In this document: piece by piece, positions 34,701 to 43,049 of the stretch | Layout of the letters: each line of letters starts with the position of its first letter | Numbering within the stretch: the stretch's first letter is position 1 | Assembly: GCA_028622995.1 (NCBI GenBank) | Contig: JAJQJQ010000050.1 | Span: 1,736,001 to 1,800,000, forward strand | Source: Panagrolaimus kolymaensis | Lineage: Eukaryota > Nematoda > Chromadorea > Rhabditida > Panagrolaimidae | Length of the DNA stretch: 64,000 nucleotides | Direction of reading: 5' to 3' | The notes under the pieces: generated by a model | Told to the model about the DNA's origin: nothing | The model's database searches: none | Seen by the model: the letters and a program-made list of their open reading frames with translations, nothing else | Translations under genes and position numbers: made by a program

Positions 34701-36447
34701 AGAAGTTTATGAGGTCCACAGTTAAAACCATCCCGTTGAAAATCAAAAGTTGAAGTGTCAGCTCTTCGAGGTACAATGTGGTGATCAATGATTTCAGCAG
34801 CTTTGAGTTTTTCAATAATGGATGTACATAGAGCAAGTTCGTCAGCATAAATTTCTCCAGAAGTAGCAGCAGATTGAAGAGTGTCATAGTAATCTGCATG
34901 ACCAAGCAACACATGAATAGCAAGAAGAGTCCAGTGATTTCCATTCATAACGTTGAGAGGACACAAAATAAGTTCAGGATTATCAGGATACACGAAGAGG
35001 AAGTTTTTTATGTTTACATTGACGTTGTTAGCATGCGAATGGACAAAAAGCGAATCCAACACAGCGATTCTTAGAAATGTTCCATAGCGAACAGCGTGTC
35101 CAGCCATAGCACCAAGATATGCAAGCATTTTAACATCATTGAACCATTCATTCCTATCACGTTGATAATCACTTTGAATTCGGACATGATGGAATGGAAG
35201 TCGTTCATAATCAGGTGGTTCAATAAATGCATTGTCATCATCAAGCATCAAAGAATCATCATGTTCATGAGCAAATTCACACGGAAAAAACATTATCCAA
35301 AATAAAAATGTTTGACGAAAAAAATATGCGAAAATAAAGCGCCTTCAAAAGCGTGTGATGAAGAAAAAAAATTGCAGCAGTCAAGCGCCTTCACCATAGT
35401 TCCGCTCTCCCAAAGCGAAAAACGCAGGTTGCGAAAAAAATTTTATTTTTTGGAAAAAATTTGACATCGAAAAACATGCTCGCCTAACTTTTCTGAGAAG
35501 CCCAGAAACTTTTATTCAAAATCTAAAAGCAAAATCAAATTCGTCATATATCGGTACTATTACTGACGGAAAGTTTCAGCCATTTTCCGAGGATAGAAAA
35601 AAAGTTTTAGTCAAAAAACATGTTTTTTTGGTCAAAAAAAATTTTCATATTATTTGAGAATTGTTGACTATATAATGATCCCCATAGTCTACGGATTCAG
35701 AATCTGTAAAAAAAATTGATATATACGTAGCCGGAAAAATCAGGATGGAGAAACCCCTCTTACTTTTTTGTGTAAAGAGAATCCACATAAATTTTTGTAC
35801 CAACTCATTATTACTTACCTATGATTTAAGAGTTTAGCTGGCGCAGTACTAAGAAAATTACTGATTTCATTGCAAACTTTACTCCATAATCCTCGGTTCA
35901 ACTAAAATTAAAAATTTTAAAGAAATAATAAATAAAAAATTGGTTGAAAAAACTTACATTGCCATTTTGAGGAAAAATATTGGCTTCATTTCCATTGCCA
36001 CCAAATGATTTTGGAACAATATGTCCACATTCATCGCTACCACATTTGTGGAAAATGGCTTTCATATCTTCTGCAACATTTGGAAAAACAGAGGTTCCTT
36101 TTTCTCCATTCAAATCAGCGGCGTTGAATGATGCTTCAACATAAATTTTTTTTTCAAGATTCTCACTAAAGTATAAATTAACTTTAACTTTTAATAAATG
36201 ATGATTAAGTTTACCCATCATAACAGACTTGATGGTTTAGCAATCGATGGAGGAATGGAGGCAATAGAGGAGGATAAGGATCAAAGAATCCAAAATGTTC
36301 GCAGTTGTGTTTGTTTGTTTCGAAGGCTTCTCTAATTTGATTTTCAATAAAGTCGATTCTTCTATGTTGATTGTCATTACATGCGTATTGAGATAAAGTG
36401 AATGGAGAGAGCCAAATAAGAAGAATAATGAAATTTATTGGTACCAT
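19750..36447 (-). CDS. N2: secreted endonuclease-like protein, intron split by Helitrons
   Basis: Five exons on the minus strand: 36447-36215, 36165-35958, 35901-35819, 20229-20056, 19882-19750, total 276 residues if spliced. All phases match across the 15.6-kb third intron, which contains two Helitrons; without them the intron would be about 143 bp, close to the 157 bp of the same intron in N1. Exon 1 starts with a signal peptide (MVPINFIILLIWLSPFTLSQ). Exon 2 ends in a nuclease motif: SDECGHIVPKSFGGNG, then NIFPQNGN, and exon 3 begins LNRGLW, the H...N...N pattern of the Endonuclea_NS_2/non-specific DNA-RNA endonuclease (beta-beta-alpha-metal) families. Compared with N1, the last coding exon is split by an extra intron (20055-19883). 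The coding frame is intact, but efficient splicing through a 15-kb intron is uncertain in a genome of small introns, so the gene may be functionally silenced. Not a conventional DRGH-type NUC1 protein. Confidence 0.72.
20757..20880. repeat. Short tandem repeat in Helitron 3' region
   Basis: Four imperfect units of about 25-30 bp with the core GCATTTGTAGCTT separated by AAAGAAGAAAA-type purine tracts. The same array occurs in copy 2 at about 29149-29264. It lies in the 3' untranslated part of the Helitron, before the terminator end. Confidence 0.75.
21429..28168 (-). CDS. Helitron protein: SIM repeats, C48 protease, Rep, Pif1-like helicase
   Basis: Predicted exons 28168-27953, 27796-27587, 27503-27399, 27314-27210, 27125-27021 and 26936-21429 give about 2,082 residues. 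Exon 1 is basic (MPPKRKKSSATKARD). Exons 3-5 are triplicated 35-residue cassettes with TDDIVIDDDDCQH, a SUMO-interaction-like motif. Exon 6 starts with a C48/Ulp1-like cysteine protease (GNHWTLLAIH His near 26550; YYDTL Asp; QRDGFNCGP with Cys near 26330), then a Cys-rich HCxxC segment (CHYCNAFLFHCESLGGCC), the HUH Rep nuclease (PHLHML near 24350; KYLYKYIFKGN near 23900) and a SF1/Pif1 helicase (GSGGTGKT near 22790, IIWDESPM, GGDFKQLLPV, INKSQGQTL, VAVSRVRRR). Rep nicks and transfers the strand and the helicase unwinds it in rolling-circle transposition. The role of the protease is not known. The introns in the cassette are stop-free and in frame, so unspliced reading would also stay open. Confidence 0.88.
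26937..27503 (-). repeat. Tandem exon+intron duplication, 189-bp period
   Basis: Three consecutive units, each a 105-bp exon plus an 84-bp intron, repeat with a 189-bp period (exon ends 27399, 27210, 27021). Both the exons (DHQSRxSxVNKE.ANDTDDIVIDDDD) and the introns (GTATGTTTTATC...TTTTTCAG) are near-identical between units. Each 84-bp intron is a multiple of three and lacks stop codons, so retained introns would add 28 hydrophobic Phe/Leu-rich residues each. Confidence 0.85.
28728..35781 (-). mobile_element. Helitron copy 2, 5'-deleted (7,054 bp)
   Basis: Same orientation and ends as copy 1: 5' end TTCTCTTTACAC at 35781 and 3' end CTGG at 28728. It differs by an 8-bp deletion in the A/G-rich tract near 29128, a 1,330-bp deletion that joins the sequence equivalent to 26893 directly to that equivalent to 28223, and a coding substitution near 31120. 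The deletion junction has a short TCA microhomology (near 35277). All of exons 1-5 and the start of exon 6 are lost. The remaining Rep/helicase frame is intact. As 3'-proximal parts are complete it could still be mobilised in trans. Confidence 0.9.
29813..35293 (-). pseudogene. Helitron copy 2 protein, N-terminally truncated
   Basis: Uninterrupted frame of 1,826 codons containing the complete C48 protease, Rep and helicase parts. The deletion removed exons 1-5 (basic N-terminus and SIM-like cassettes) and fused the 5' leader to exon 6, creating a new in-frame ATG at 35293 (MFFPCEFAHEHDD) about 490 bp inside the element's 5' end. Relative to copy 1 only one residue differs in the shared region: AMGKKVIAVAS against AMEKKVIAVAS, just behind the Walker A helix. 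I call it a pseudogene because the native start, exons and probably promoter-proximal signals are missing; yet it may still be expressed from the fused leader. Confidence 0.75.
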
Positions 36448-38071
36448 AATTGGCGATTATAAAACGACAGCAGTTTGACAAGAGATTCGACACTAAATCG
36501 CGCGTTTTTGTTGCTTTTAGCCTTTGCAATATTTTTGCACTTTCTGTTCTTACTTTTTCATTTGTTATCACACATTTTAAAAATATTTATTGCTTTGTTC
36601 CTATTTTAGTTTATAAAAAAAATGTCTGTCACCCTTTTTCATTTCTTACGAACTTTTTTTGCGACTCTTTTATCTTTCTGTGTTCTTTTTTCTACGTTTG
36701 AACTTCCCTTTCCGTCCGTCAAGGCACATTTTGAAGACATTTTATGCTGTGTTCTTTTATAAAAAAATGTTTGCAACACGTTTTCATTTCTCGGGAGCTT
36801 TTTTTACGACATTTTTTTTTATCAATGGTTGCAGGTGCTGGCTTTTGACTTTAGCTTATTGATGCTTTTGAAATTTAATTTTTAAATTTATCAATCATTA
36901 AAAAAAAGGAACAGAAAAAAAGTAAACAAAAGATGAAAAAATAAATTATAAAGAAAGCATCCATCGTTTCTTTGTTTATTTTATGCTTGTTGTATTTTAA
37001 CTCTGAAAAGATTAAATGTGGCGTCTCGAAGTTTTTTTATATTTCTATTTTACATTTTGTTTGATTTTATTAATTTTTCGCAATGAATAGACAAAAATTA
37101 ATACGTAAAAATTATTGATTGATTTTTTTCCAAAAATTTATCAACAAAAAAATCACAATCATCGATTAAATTTTTTCTTTTTTTGGCAGCTTTAGGCAAA
37201 AATAATAAGCCACCTGTCTATTACTTACTTTAAAAAAGTGATAAGAAAAAAGCAAAAAATGTGAGTTATGAAGCTGCAAAAAAATGACAAAAAAAGTAAC
37301 AAAAAATGAATTTTTTAAAAACAGCATCTACCTTTTTTGTTTATTTCATTCTTGTCGTGTTATGTTAGCAAAAAATAAATGGCGATTTCTCAAACTGCAA
37401 CAAAAAAGTGAAATCAAGCAACAGCTTTCCTGCCTGTGAATGTCAGCACAACAATAACCATGATGCATTTTGTTGCTTTTTTCCACTTTTCAACAGTGTC
37501 TTTTTTTTCATCCAATTACGGGAAAGAAAAAAAATCGCTGCGCCAATATTTTTAATAGTATGTATTTTTTCATTTGTCAAAATAAATTTATCTTTATCAA
37601 TCAGAAGTTTGTAAATTTTTCAAAAAACCATTTTTTGTTGCATCGAAAAAAGGTTAAAACAACCAAAGCATTAAAAACTTTTATTTTCGGCTTTTTTTGC
37701 ACTGCATTTATTCAATTTAGATTTAACCTACAAATTAAAAGTACAAAAAAGAAAAAAACCAAAAAAATGTGAGGAAGGAAGACACATAAAAAAGTAAACA
37801 AATAAATGAAAACTTATTTTTTTAAATAGAATCCTTTATTTTATTTCATGATTATTGTATTTTCTCTGAAATGGTGGTATCTCAAAAAAAAAAATGAAAA
37901 CAAGCAGTCGCCTTTCTAGGTGTGCCGGTCAGCAACAGCCAGCAGACAGCAGCCATGATGCTTGTTTTTTTCGTTCTTCTTCTGACCTCTTTTTTTTGAT
38001 TCCATTCAAGGTAAAGAAAAAATTGACCTCGCCAAAGTAATTTCTTGCCTCATTTGTTGCTCGAAGGCTAC
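36448..38071. repeat. Intergenic with decayed flank repeats
   Basis: 5' flank of N2 (about 36515-36890) resembles the 5' flank of N1 and its tandem repeats at 44396-45340: shared blocks around TTTGCACTT, CACATTTT.AACACAT, TTCCT.TATAAAAAAA and a CATTTCTCGxGxGCTTTTTTTGC segment. Two copies of the P-gene flank repeat follow (about 37370-37470 and 37870-37990), the first without a gene. No coding sequence is supported. Confidence 0.6.
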
Positions 38072-38079
38072 ATCACGAC

Positions 38080-38103
38080 CAGTGTTGTCATATTTTTATT
38101 TCA

Positions 38104-38139
<36 letters not shown>

Positions 38140-38443
38140 GCGCTGCCGGCGGCGATAATTTGTAGTACAAACTTTACCAAAGGGAGGACCCTTTGGATTT
38201 TATAAATTTTTCAAAAAAAAATTAGAACATTATTGTTTGGTTCTCATATCTCTTTGGATTGCTCTAATATCGAGAAAAAATATACCAAAGAAGAAATCAC
38301 GTTGAATTTAGGAAATTCTGAAAAAATAATTGCCTTGGTTATCCCTTTGATAATTTCTCAAACTAAATTTTTCGTATCGCCGTCGGCGGCGGCGCAGATA
38401 TCGGCGACGCCTCGCCGCCGGCGGCGGCGGCGTGACAATACTG
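38080..38443. mobile_element. hAT-type MITE with (CCG)n ends, 364 bp
   Basis: The element is bordered by perfect 8-bp target-site duplications ATCACGAC (38072-38079 and 38444-38451). Ends are inverted: CAGTGTTGTCA on the left and TGACAATACTG on the right, typical of hAT transposons (CAGTG..., 8-bp duplication). Subterminal parts carry (CCG)n/(CGG)n tracts, about 50 bp on the left (38104-38153) and 50 bp on the right, very different from the AT-rich surroundings. There is no coding capacity. It sits in the 5' flank repeat of P2, about 220 bp before the start codon. Confidence 0.9.
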
Positions 38444-38662
38444 ATCACGACCCATCGCTTGGAATTGTTGTTGCTTTGCTCTAATAAATATTTATATGAT
38501 TTTATTAATTTTTTTTTGTTTTGTTTGCGCGGTTATTCATTATCAACAAGTATTATGGATTTTTACAATATATTTCGATTTTAGATTCAATATTTGTGCC
38601 ATCAGAATTATCAACCTCTATTCACATCATTCGTGTGCATATTTATTTGCATTCTCTTTATA

Positions 38663-39350
38663 ATGGAACCAGAAACTTCCTTCCATCATCTCTCGCTCAA
38701 TGAACCATCTCTGATTTCCTCTACCATTCAAAACATTAAAGATAAAGTTGATCCCTTAGATTTTATTAAACAAGACCGTGAAACGTCTCTTCACGAATAT
38801 GAAATTGGCCTCGATAATTGTCGAAACAAACTTTACATTAGTGCTGAAATTCATCCGGATACTTTGGATAAAGGTAAAAATTTGTTTGCAAAACTATTTA
38901 ATAATAAAATTTTATTTAAGGTTGTGATCCATCGGAATATTCTTGCAGTGTCACCAAAGATGAAGGTGTACGGGGAGATTGCCCAGCCCAATACATTGGA
39001 AAAAAATTGGGAGGTGATGGGCTGCCCCGTAATGTTTTTCCTTTGAATGAAAAAGTAAGTTTTTATTTCTTAAAATCGTTAGGGAGTTTAATATATATCA
39101 TATCAACTTTTTTTAGTTGATCAAATGGGAAGCAGACGAAGACCTGGTGTATACTCATGTGAAGAAAGGAGGAAATCGTTATGCGAAACTAATGTTTGGG
39201 ATTGAAACCAGCGAAGAGTTCTATGGTGAATTTTCTCGTCCTTCCAAAATTTATTATTATTTTCAATTATTCGAAAATGGCGAAGTTGTTGGATATCCAA
39301 TTGAAGGAGTGTTTGTAAATACAAGTCCAAGGGTAACGCATGATTTTTAA
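38663..39350 (+). CDS. P2: nuclease-fold paralogue, early stop
   Basis: Three exons (38663-38873, 38921-39054, 39117-39350) give 192 residues with the same structure as P1: MEPETSF start, SAEIHPDTLDKG, core GDCPAQYIGKKLGGDG (catalytic His absent), then SRPSKIYYYFQLFENG. The frame ends at THDF-stop, but the sequence after the TAA still reads as the C-terminus of P1/P3/P4 (NCG.K.YFN.SKNGDL), so a TAT-to-TAA change cost about 20 residues. The first 164 bp of exon 3 are identical to P1. The hAT MITE lies upstream. It may be a dying copy. Confidence 0.75.
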
Positions 39351-40277
39351 TATTTTAATTGCGGGATTAAGCCTTATTTTAATGAATCAAAGAACGGAGA
39401 TTTGAATTTAAAAAAAATTGAAAATATTAATGAAAAATACGGGTTTTACTTATTACATATATTATTTGACAATGTTTCTTTTAAATAAATATTTATTTTC
39501 TTGATGTCTTTGTTAAAACTATAAAATAATAACATTCTATGAAACAGAAAAGATAAAATTAGATGGAGCAAGTAATTGATGACAGAAGTGCAATGTGACA
39601 AAAAAAAAATTCCGTTGGCCATGTATTAATTTTTTTTGCCTTGTTTTTATTAACTTGTATGCAACGGTATTGTGGAAAGGCAAATTTTCTACAGTTTAAT
39701 TAGGCAACAGTCTGCAGTAAAAATGAAAAAAAACTAATCTCGATTTGTTAGTTCTGTATAAAAAGGAGAAGAATGGAAAAAACAAATAAATATATAAAAT
39801 GAGTGAAGAAAAGGCAAAGAAAAAAGCAAACAAAAAATAAATACATATATTTAAAAAATGTTATCTCAAAAAGCAAAAAATGTAACACTAACCAACAACG
39901 ACTTTCTGATTGTGCCGGTCAGCAGCAGCGGCAGCAATCTTGAAGATGCTTGTTTTTTTCGTTCATCTTTTGACCTCTTTTTTTTCTTTTTTCTCTTCAA
40001 AGTAAATATAAAAAATTGCCATAGCTAAAATTATTTCTTGCCTTAATTGTTGTTCGCAGACTACATCATCCTCAATTTCTTGGAATTATTGTTGCTTTGC
40101 TCCACTAAATTTTTATATATAATTTTATAACTCATCTTTTTCGCGATTATTCTTTATCAGTGATTATTATAGCTTTTTTCCAATAAATTTCGATTCTAGA
40201 TTCAATATTTGTGTCATTTGAATAATCAACCTCTATTCACGTTAATCTTGCAGATATTAATTTGTATTCTCTTAATC
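39351..40277. repeat. 3' flank of P2 and 5' flank repeat of P3
   Basis: The 3' flank of P2 (about 39535-39730) is closely similar to that of P3 (about 41150-41340), sharing GAAACAGAAAAGA, GTGCAATGTGACAAAAAAAA, CATGTATTAATTTTTTTTGC and CTGTCTGCAGTAAAA. From 39876 on, the P-gene flank repeat occurs again. P2 and P3 therefore belong to tandem units of about 1.6-1.9 kb. Confidence 0.7.
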
Positions 40278-41019
40278 ATGGAACCAGAAACTTCCTTCAA
40301 TCATCTCTCCCTCAATGAACCATCGTCTATTTTTTCTACCATTCAAAACATTAAAAATAAAGTTGAACCGCATAATTTTTGTGAACAAGATATTGAAACG
40401 TCTCTTCATCATTATTTATTAGGTCTCGATGAATGTAGCGACAAAATATTTATTAGTGCCGAAATCCATCCCGATAGCTTGGATAAAGGCAAAAATTTGT
40501 TTACAAATTTATTCATTAGTAATATTTGATTTTAGGTTCCGACCCAATAGAATACTCTTGCAGAGTCGCCAAACAACAAGGTGTGCTCGGTGATCGTCCC
40601 GCCCAATATATTGGAAAAAAATTGGGTGGTGATGGATTGTCACGCAATGTTTTTCCATCGAATGAAAAAGTTAGTTTTTGTTTTTTAAAATTGGAGACAA
40701 ACTTCAACAATTTTTTAAGCTGGTAACAGACAAATGGGAAGCAGACGAAAATCTGGTTTATACTTTTGTAAAGAAAGGAGGAAATCGTTACGCGAGACTC
40801 ATGTATGGAATCGAAACTAGCGAAGAGTTCGATAATGAATTAAGTCGCCCCTTTAAAATTTATTATTATTTTCAATTGTTCGAAAATGGCGATGTTATTG
40901 TAGACGAAATTCAAGATATTTTTGTAAATACCAGCCCAATAGTGACGCATAATTTTTATTTTTTCAACTGTGGGGTTAAAACTTATTTTAATAAATCAAA
41001 GAACAGAGATTTGATTTAA
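40278..41019 (+). CDS. P3: nuclease-fold paralogue lacking catalytic His
   Basis: Three exons (40278-40488, 40536-40669, 40720-41019) give 214 residues. Landmarks: MEPETSF, SAEIHPDSLDKG, core GDRPAQYIGKKLGGDG, then WEADENLVYTFVKKGGNR and SRPFKIYYYFQLFENG, ending in FNKSKNRDLI. The catalytic histidine motif is replaced as in the other P proteins. The first intron begins with GC instead of GT (AAAG|GCAAAA against AAAG|GTAAAA in P1, P2, P4), so it is a GC-AG intron or splicing is impaired; reading on without splicing hits a stop after about 18 codons. Exon 3 is four codons longer than in P1/P2 (LVTDKWEAD), as in P4. Confidence 0.75.
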
Positions 41020-41503
41020 AAAATTAGTGAAGCTTTTAATGAAAAATTTGGGTTTTACATATATATAATATTTGATAATGTTTATTCTCCATAAATTATT
41101 TTTTTTGTTTATTTCTTTTTTGAATATACACATATAAAATAATAATACTCTATGAAACAGAAAAGAAAGAATAAAATGAAGTTAGCAATTGAAGAGAGAA
41201 GTGCAATGTGACAAAAAAAAATCCCGTTGGTCATGTATTAATTTTTTTTGCCTTGTTTTTATTAACTTTTGCATGCAACGCTATTGAGGAAAAGCAAATT
41301 TTCTAAAATTTAAGTATCCAACTGTCTGCAGTAAAATGAAAAAAGCCGATGCGATCTGTTGTATGAAAAAATGAAGAATGTAAAAAAGGCAAGAAAAGGG
41401 AATGAAGAAGAGGCATGGAAAAAAGTAAACAAAAAATTAATACATAAAACTTTTAAAGTTATCTTAAACAGCAACAAAAAATGTAACAGCAAGCCGCTGT
41501 GCT
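41020..41503. repeat. 3' flank of P3 and 5' flank repeat of P4
   Basis: Contains the P-unit 3' flank (see P2) followed by the 5' flank repeat of P4, whose AGCAAGCCGCTGTGCT core at about 41488-41503 is split by a short transposon and resumes at 41743. Confidence 0.65.
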
Positions 41504-41742
41504 CATACTGGGGCAAGTCGGGCGCGCCCGGGCCCGTTGCGCCCGGGGTTCGACGGTTCGCGCTCAAAAAAATGAGGGTTCGCGCACCAAAATCTTTGAA
41601 ATCTAATACAAAAAAAAATTCGATGTGGTACTTTCTAATACTTGGGGAATTTTTTTTTGAAAAAAATTACAGGGAGTACCCTTTGGTCAAAATGGGTTCA
41701 CGCTAAATTTGGAATTTTCGAGCCTTTAGTTGCCCCAGTATG
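41504..41742. mobile_element. Short TIR element with 8-bp TSD, 239 bp
   Basis: Perfect 13-bp terminal inverted repeats CATACTGGGGCAA/TTGCCCCAGTATG are bounded by the 8-bp direct repeat GCTGTGCT (41496-41503 and 41743-41750). The empty site is recognisable by comparison with the flank repeat in front of P1. The 8-bp duplication suggests a hAT-like mobiliser. The left half is unusually GC-rich (GCGCGCCCGGGCCC and neighbours). No coding capacity. Confidence 0.9.
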
Positions 41743-42104
41743 GCTGTGCTTCTTTCTGACCCTTCAGGTCAGCAGCAACGGTGAAAGCAACAAAGAAGAT
41801 GCTTGTTTTCTTTTTTTGTTCCATTGACGGTAAATATAAAAAATTTGCCATCGCCAAACTTATTTCTTGTCTCAATTGTTGTTCGCATGCTGCCTATTGG
41901 TCCTCAGCTAAAAAAATTTTTTATTCGCTCAACTAAATTTTTATATAATTTTATAACTCTTTTTTTTGCGCAGTTATTCTTTATCAGTGATTATTATATC
42001 CTTTTTACAGTAAATTTTGGCTTTTGATTTAATATTTGTGACCTCTGAATTATTAGCATCGATCCACATCAATCTTGCAGCTACTAATTTGTATTCTCTT
42101 AATC

Positions 42105-42846
42105 ATGGAACCAGAAACGTCCTTCAACCAACTCTCCATCAATTCACAACCATCTTCAATTTACTCTACCATTCAAAACATTAAAGAAAAAGCCGATCCC
42201 TTAGATTTTATTAAACAAGATCGTGAAACTTCTCTTCTAGAATACACAATTGGCCTTGATAATTGTCGTAATAAAATATTCATTACTGCTGAAGTTCACC
42301 CGGATACTTTGGATAAAGGTAAAAATTTGTTTGCAAAAATTATTAAATAATAAAATTTTATTTAAGGTTGTGATCCTTCGGAATATTCATGCATGATCAC
42401 CAATGAAGATGGCGTGCGTGGAGATCGTCCTGCCCAACTCATTGGAAAAAAATTAGGAGGTGATGGATTTCCTCGAAATATTTTTCCATTGAATGAAAAA
42501 GTAAATTTTTATTTCTAAAAAATTATAGAAGAATCTAATCACTTTTTTTCAGTTTGATACAACCAATTGGAAAGCGGACGAAGATCTTGTGTATACCCAT
42601 GTGAAGAAAGGAGGCAATCGACATGCGAAACTTTCGTTTGGAATTGAGACCAGCGATGAGGTACAGGGTAAAATACGCCGGCCATTTAAAATTTATTATT
42701 ATTTTCAATTGTTCGAAAATGGCGAATTTGTTGGGAACGCAATTGAAGGAGTTGTTGAAAATATTGATCCAATGGCGACGCATGATTTTTATTATTATAA
42801 TTGTGGTGTTAAAACTTTCTACAATAAATCAAACAACAGCGATTAA
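42105..42846 (+). CDS. P4: nuclease-fold paralogue lacking catalytic His
   Basis: Three exons (42105-42318, 42367-42500, 42553-42846) give 213 residues. It has MEPETSF, TAEVHPDTLDKG, core GDRPAQLIGKKLGGDG, NIFPLNEK, then WKADEDLVYTHVKKGGNR, RRPFKIYYYFQLFENG and the tail NCGVKTFYNKSNNSD. As in P1-P3 the histidine of the nuclease motif is missing. It is tail-to-tail with N1 (203 bp between stop codons), the same arrangement as P1/N2. Splice sites are all canonical and the frame is complete, so this and P1 are the best candidates for a working protein. Localisation depends on whether an upstream exon adds the hydrophobic stretch that is open in frame in front of the ATG. Confidence 0.8.
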
Positions 42847-43049
42847 TTTAATTAAAAAATTATGGAAATTTTTAATGAAAAGTGTGTTTTTACTTGTATA
42901 TAATATTTGACAATGTTTTTTTTTCAATAAATGTTTATTTTCTTGTTTCTTTTATTCGCTACAAACACATTTGATGATAAACAATAAGAGAAAGTAAAGA
43001 AGAATTTTATGCGCTTATCAGCAAAAGACAAAAATAAAGTTTTATTATA

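Noticed and set aside
35820..36447. Reading the N2 5' exons as a separate short gene
   Set aside because: The splice phase and domain order require the exons at 20.2-19.75 kb, which have the same relation to P1 as N1's last exon has to P4.
38104..38432. (CCG)n tracts as simple repeat expansion or coding poly-residue tract
   Set aside because: They form the subterminal parts of a MITE with perfect target duplication; no coding frame joins to them.
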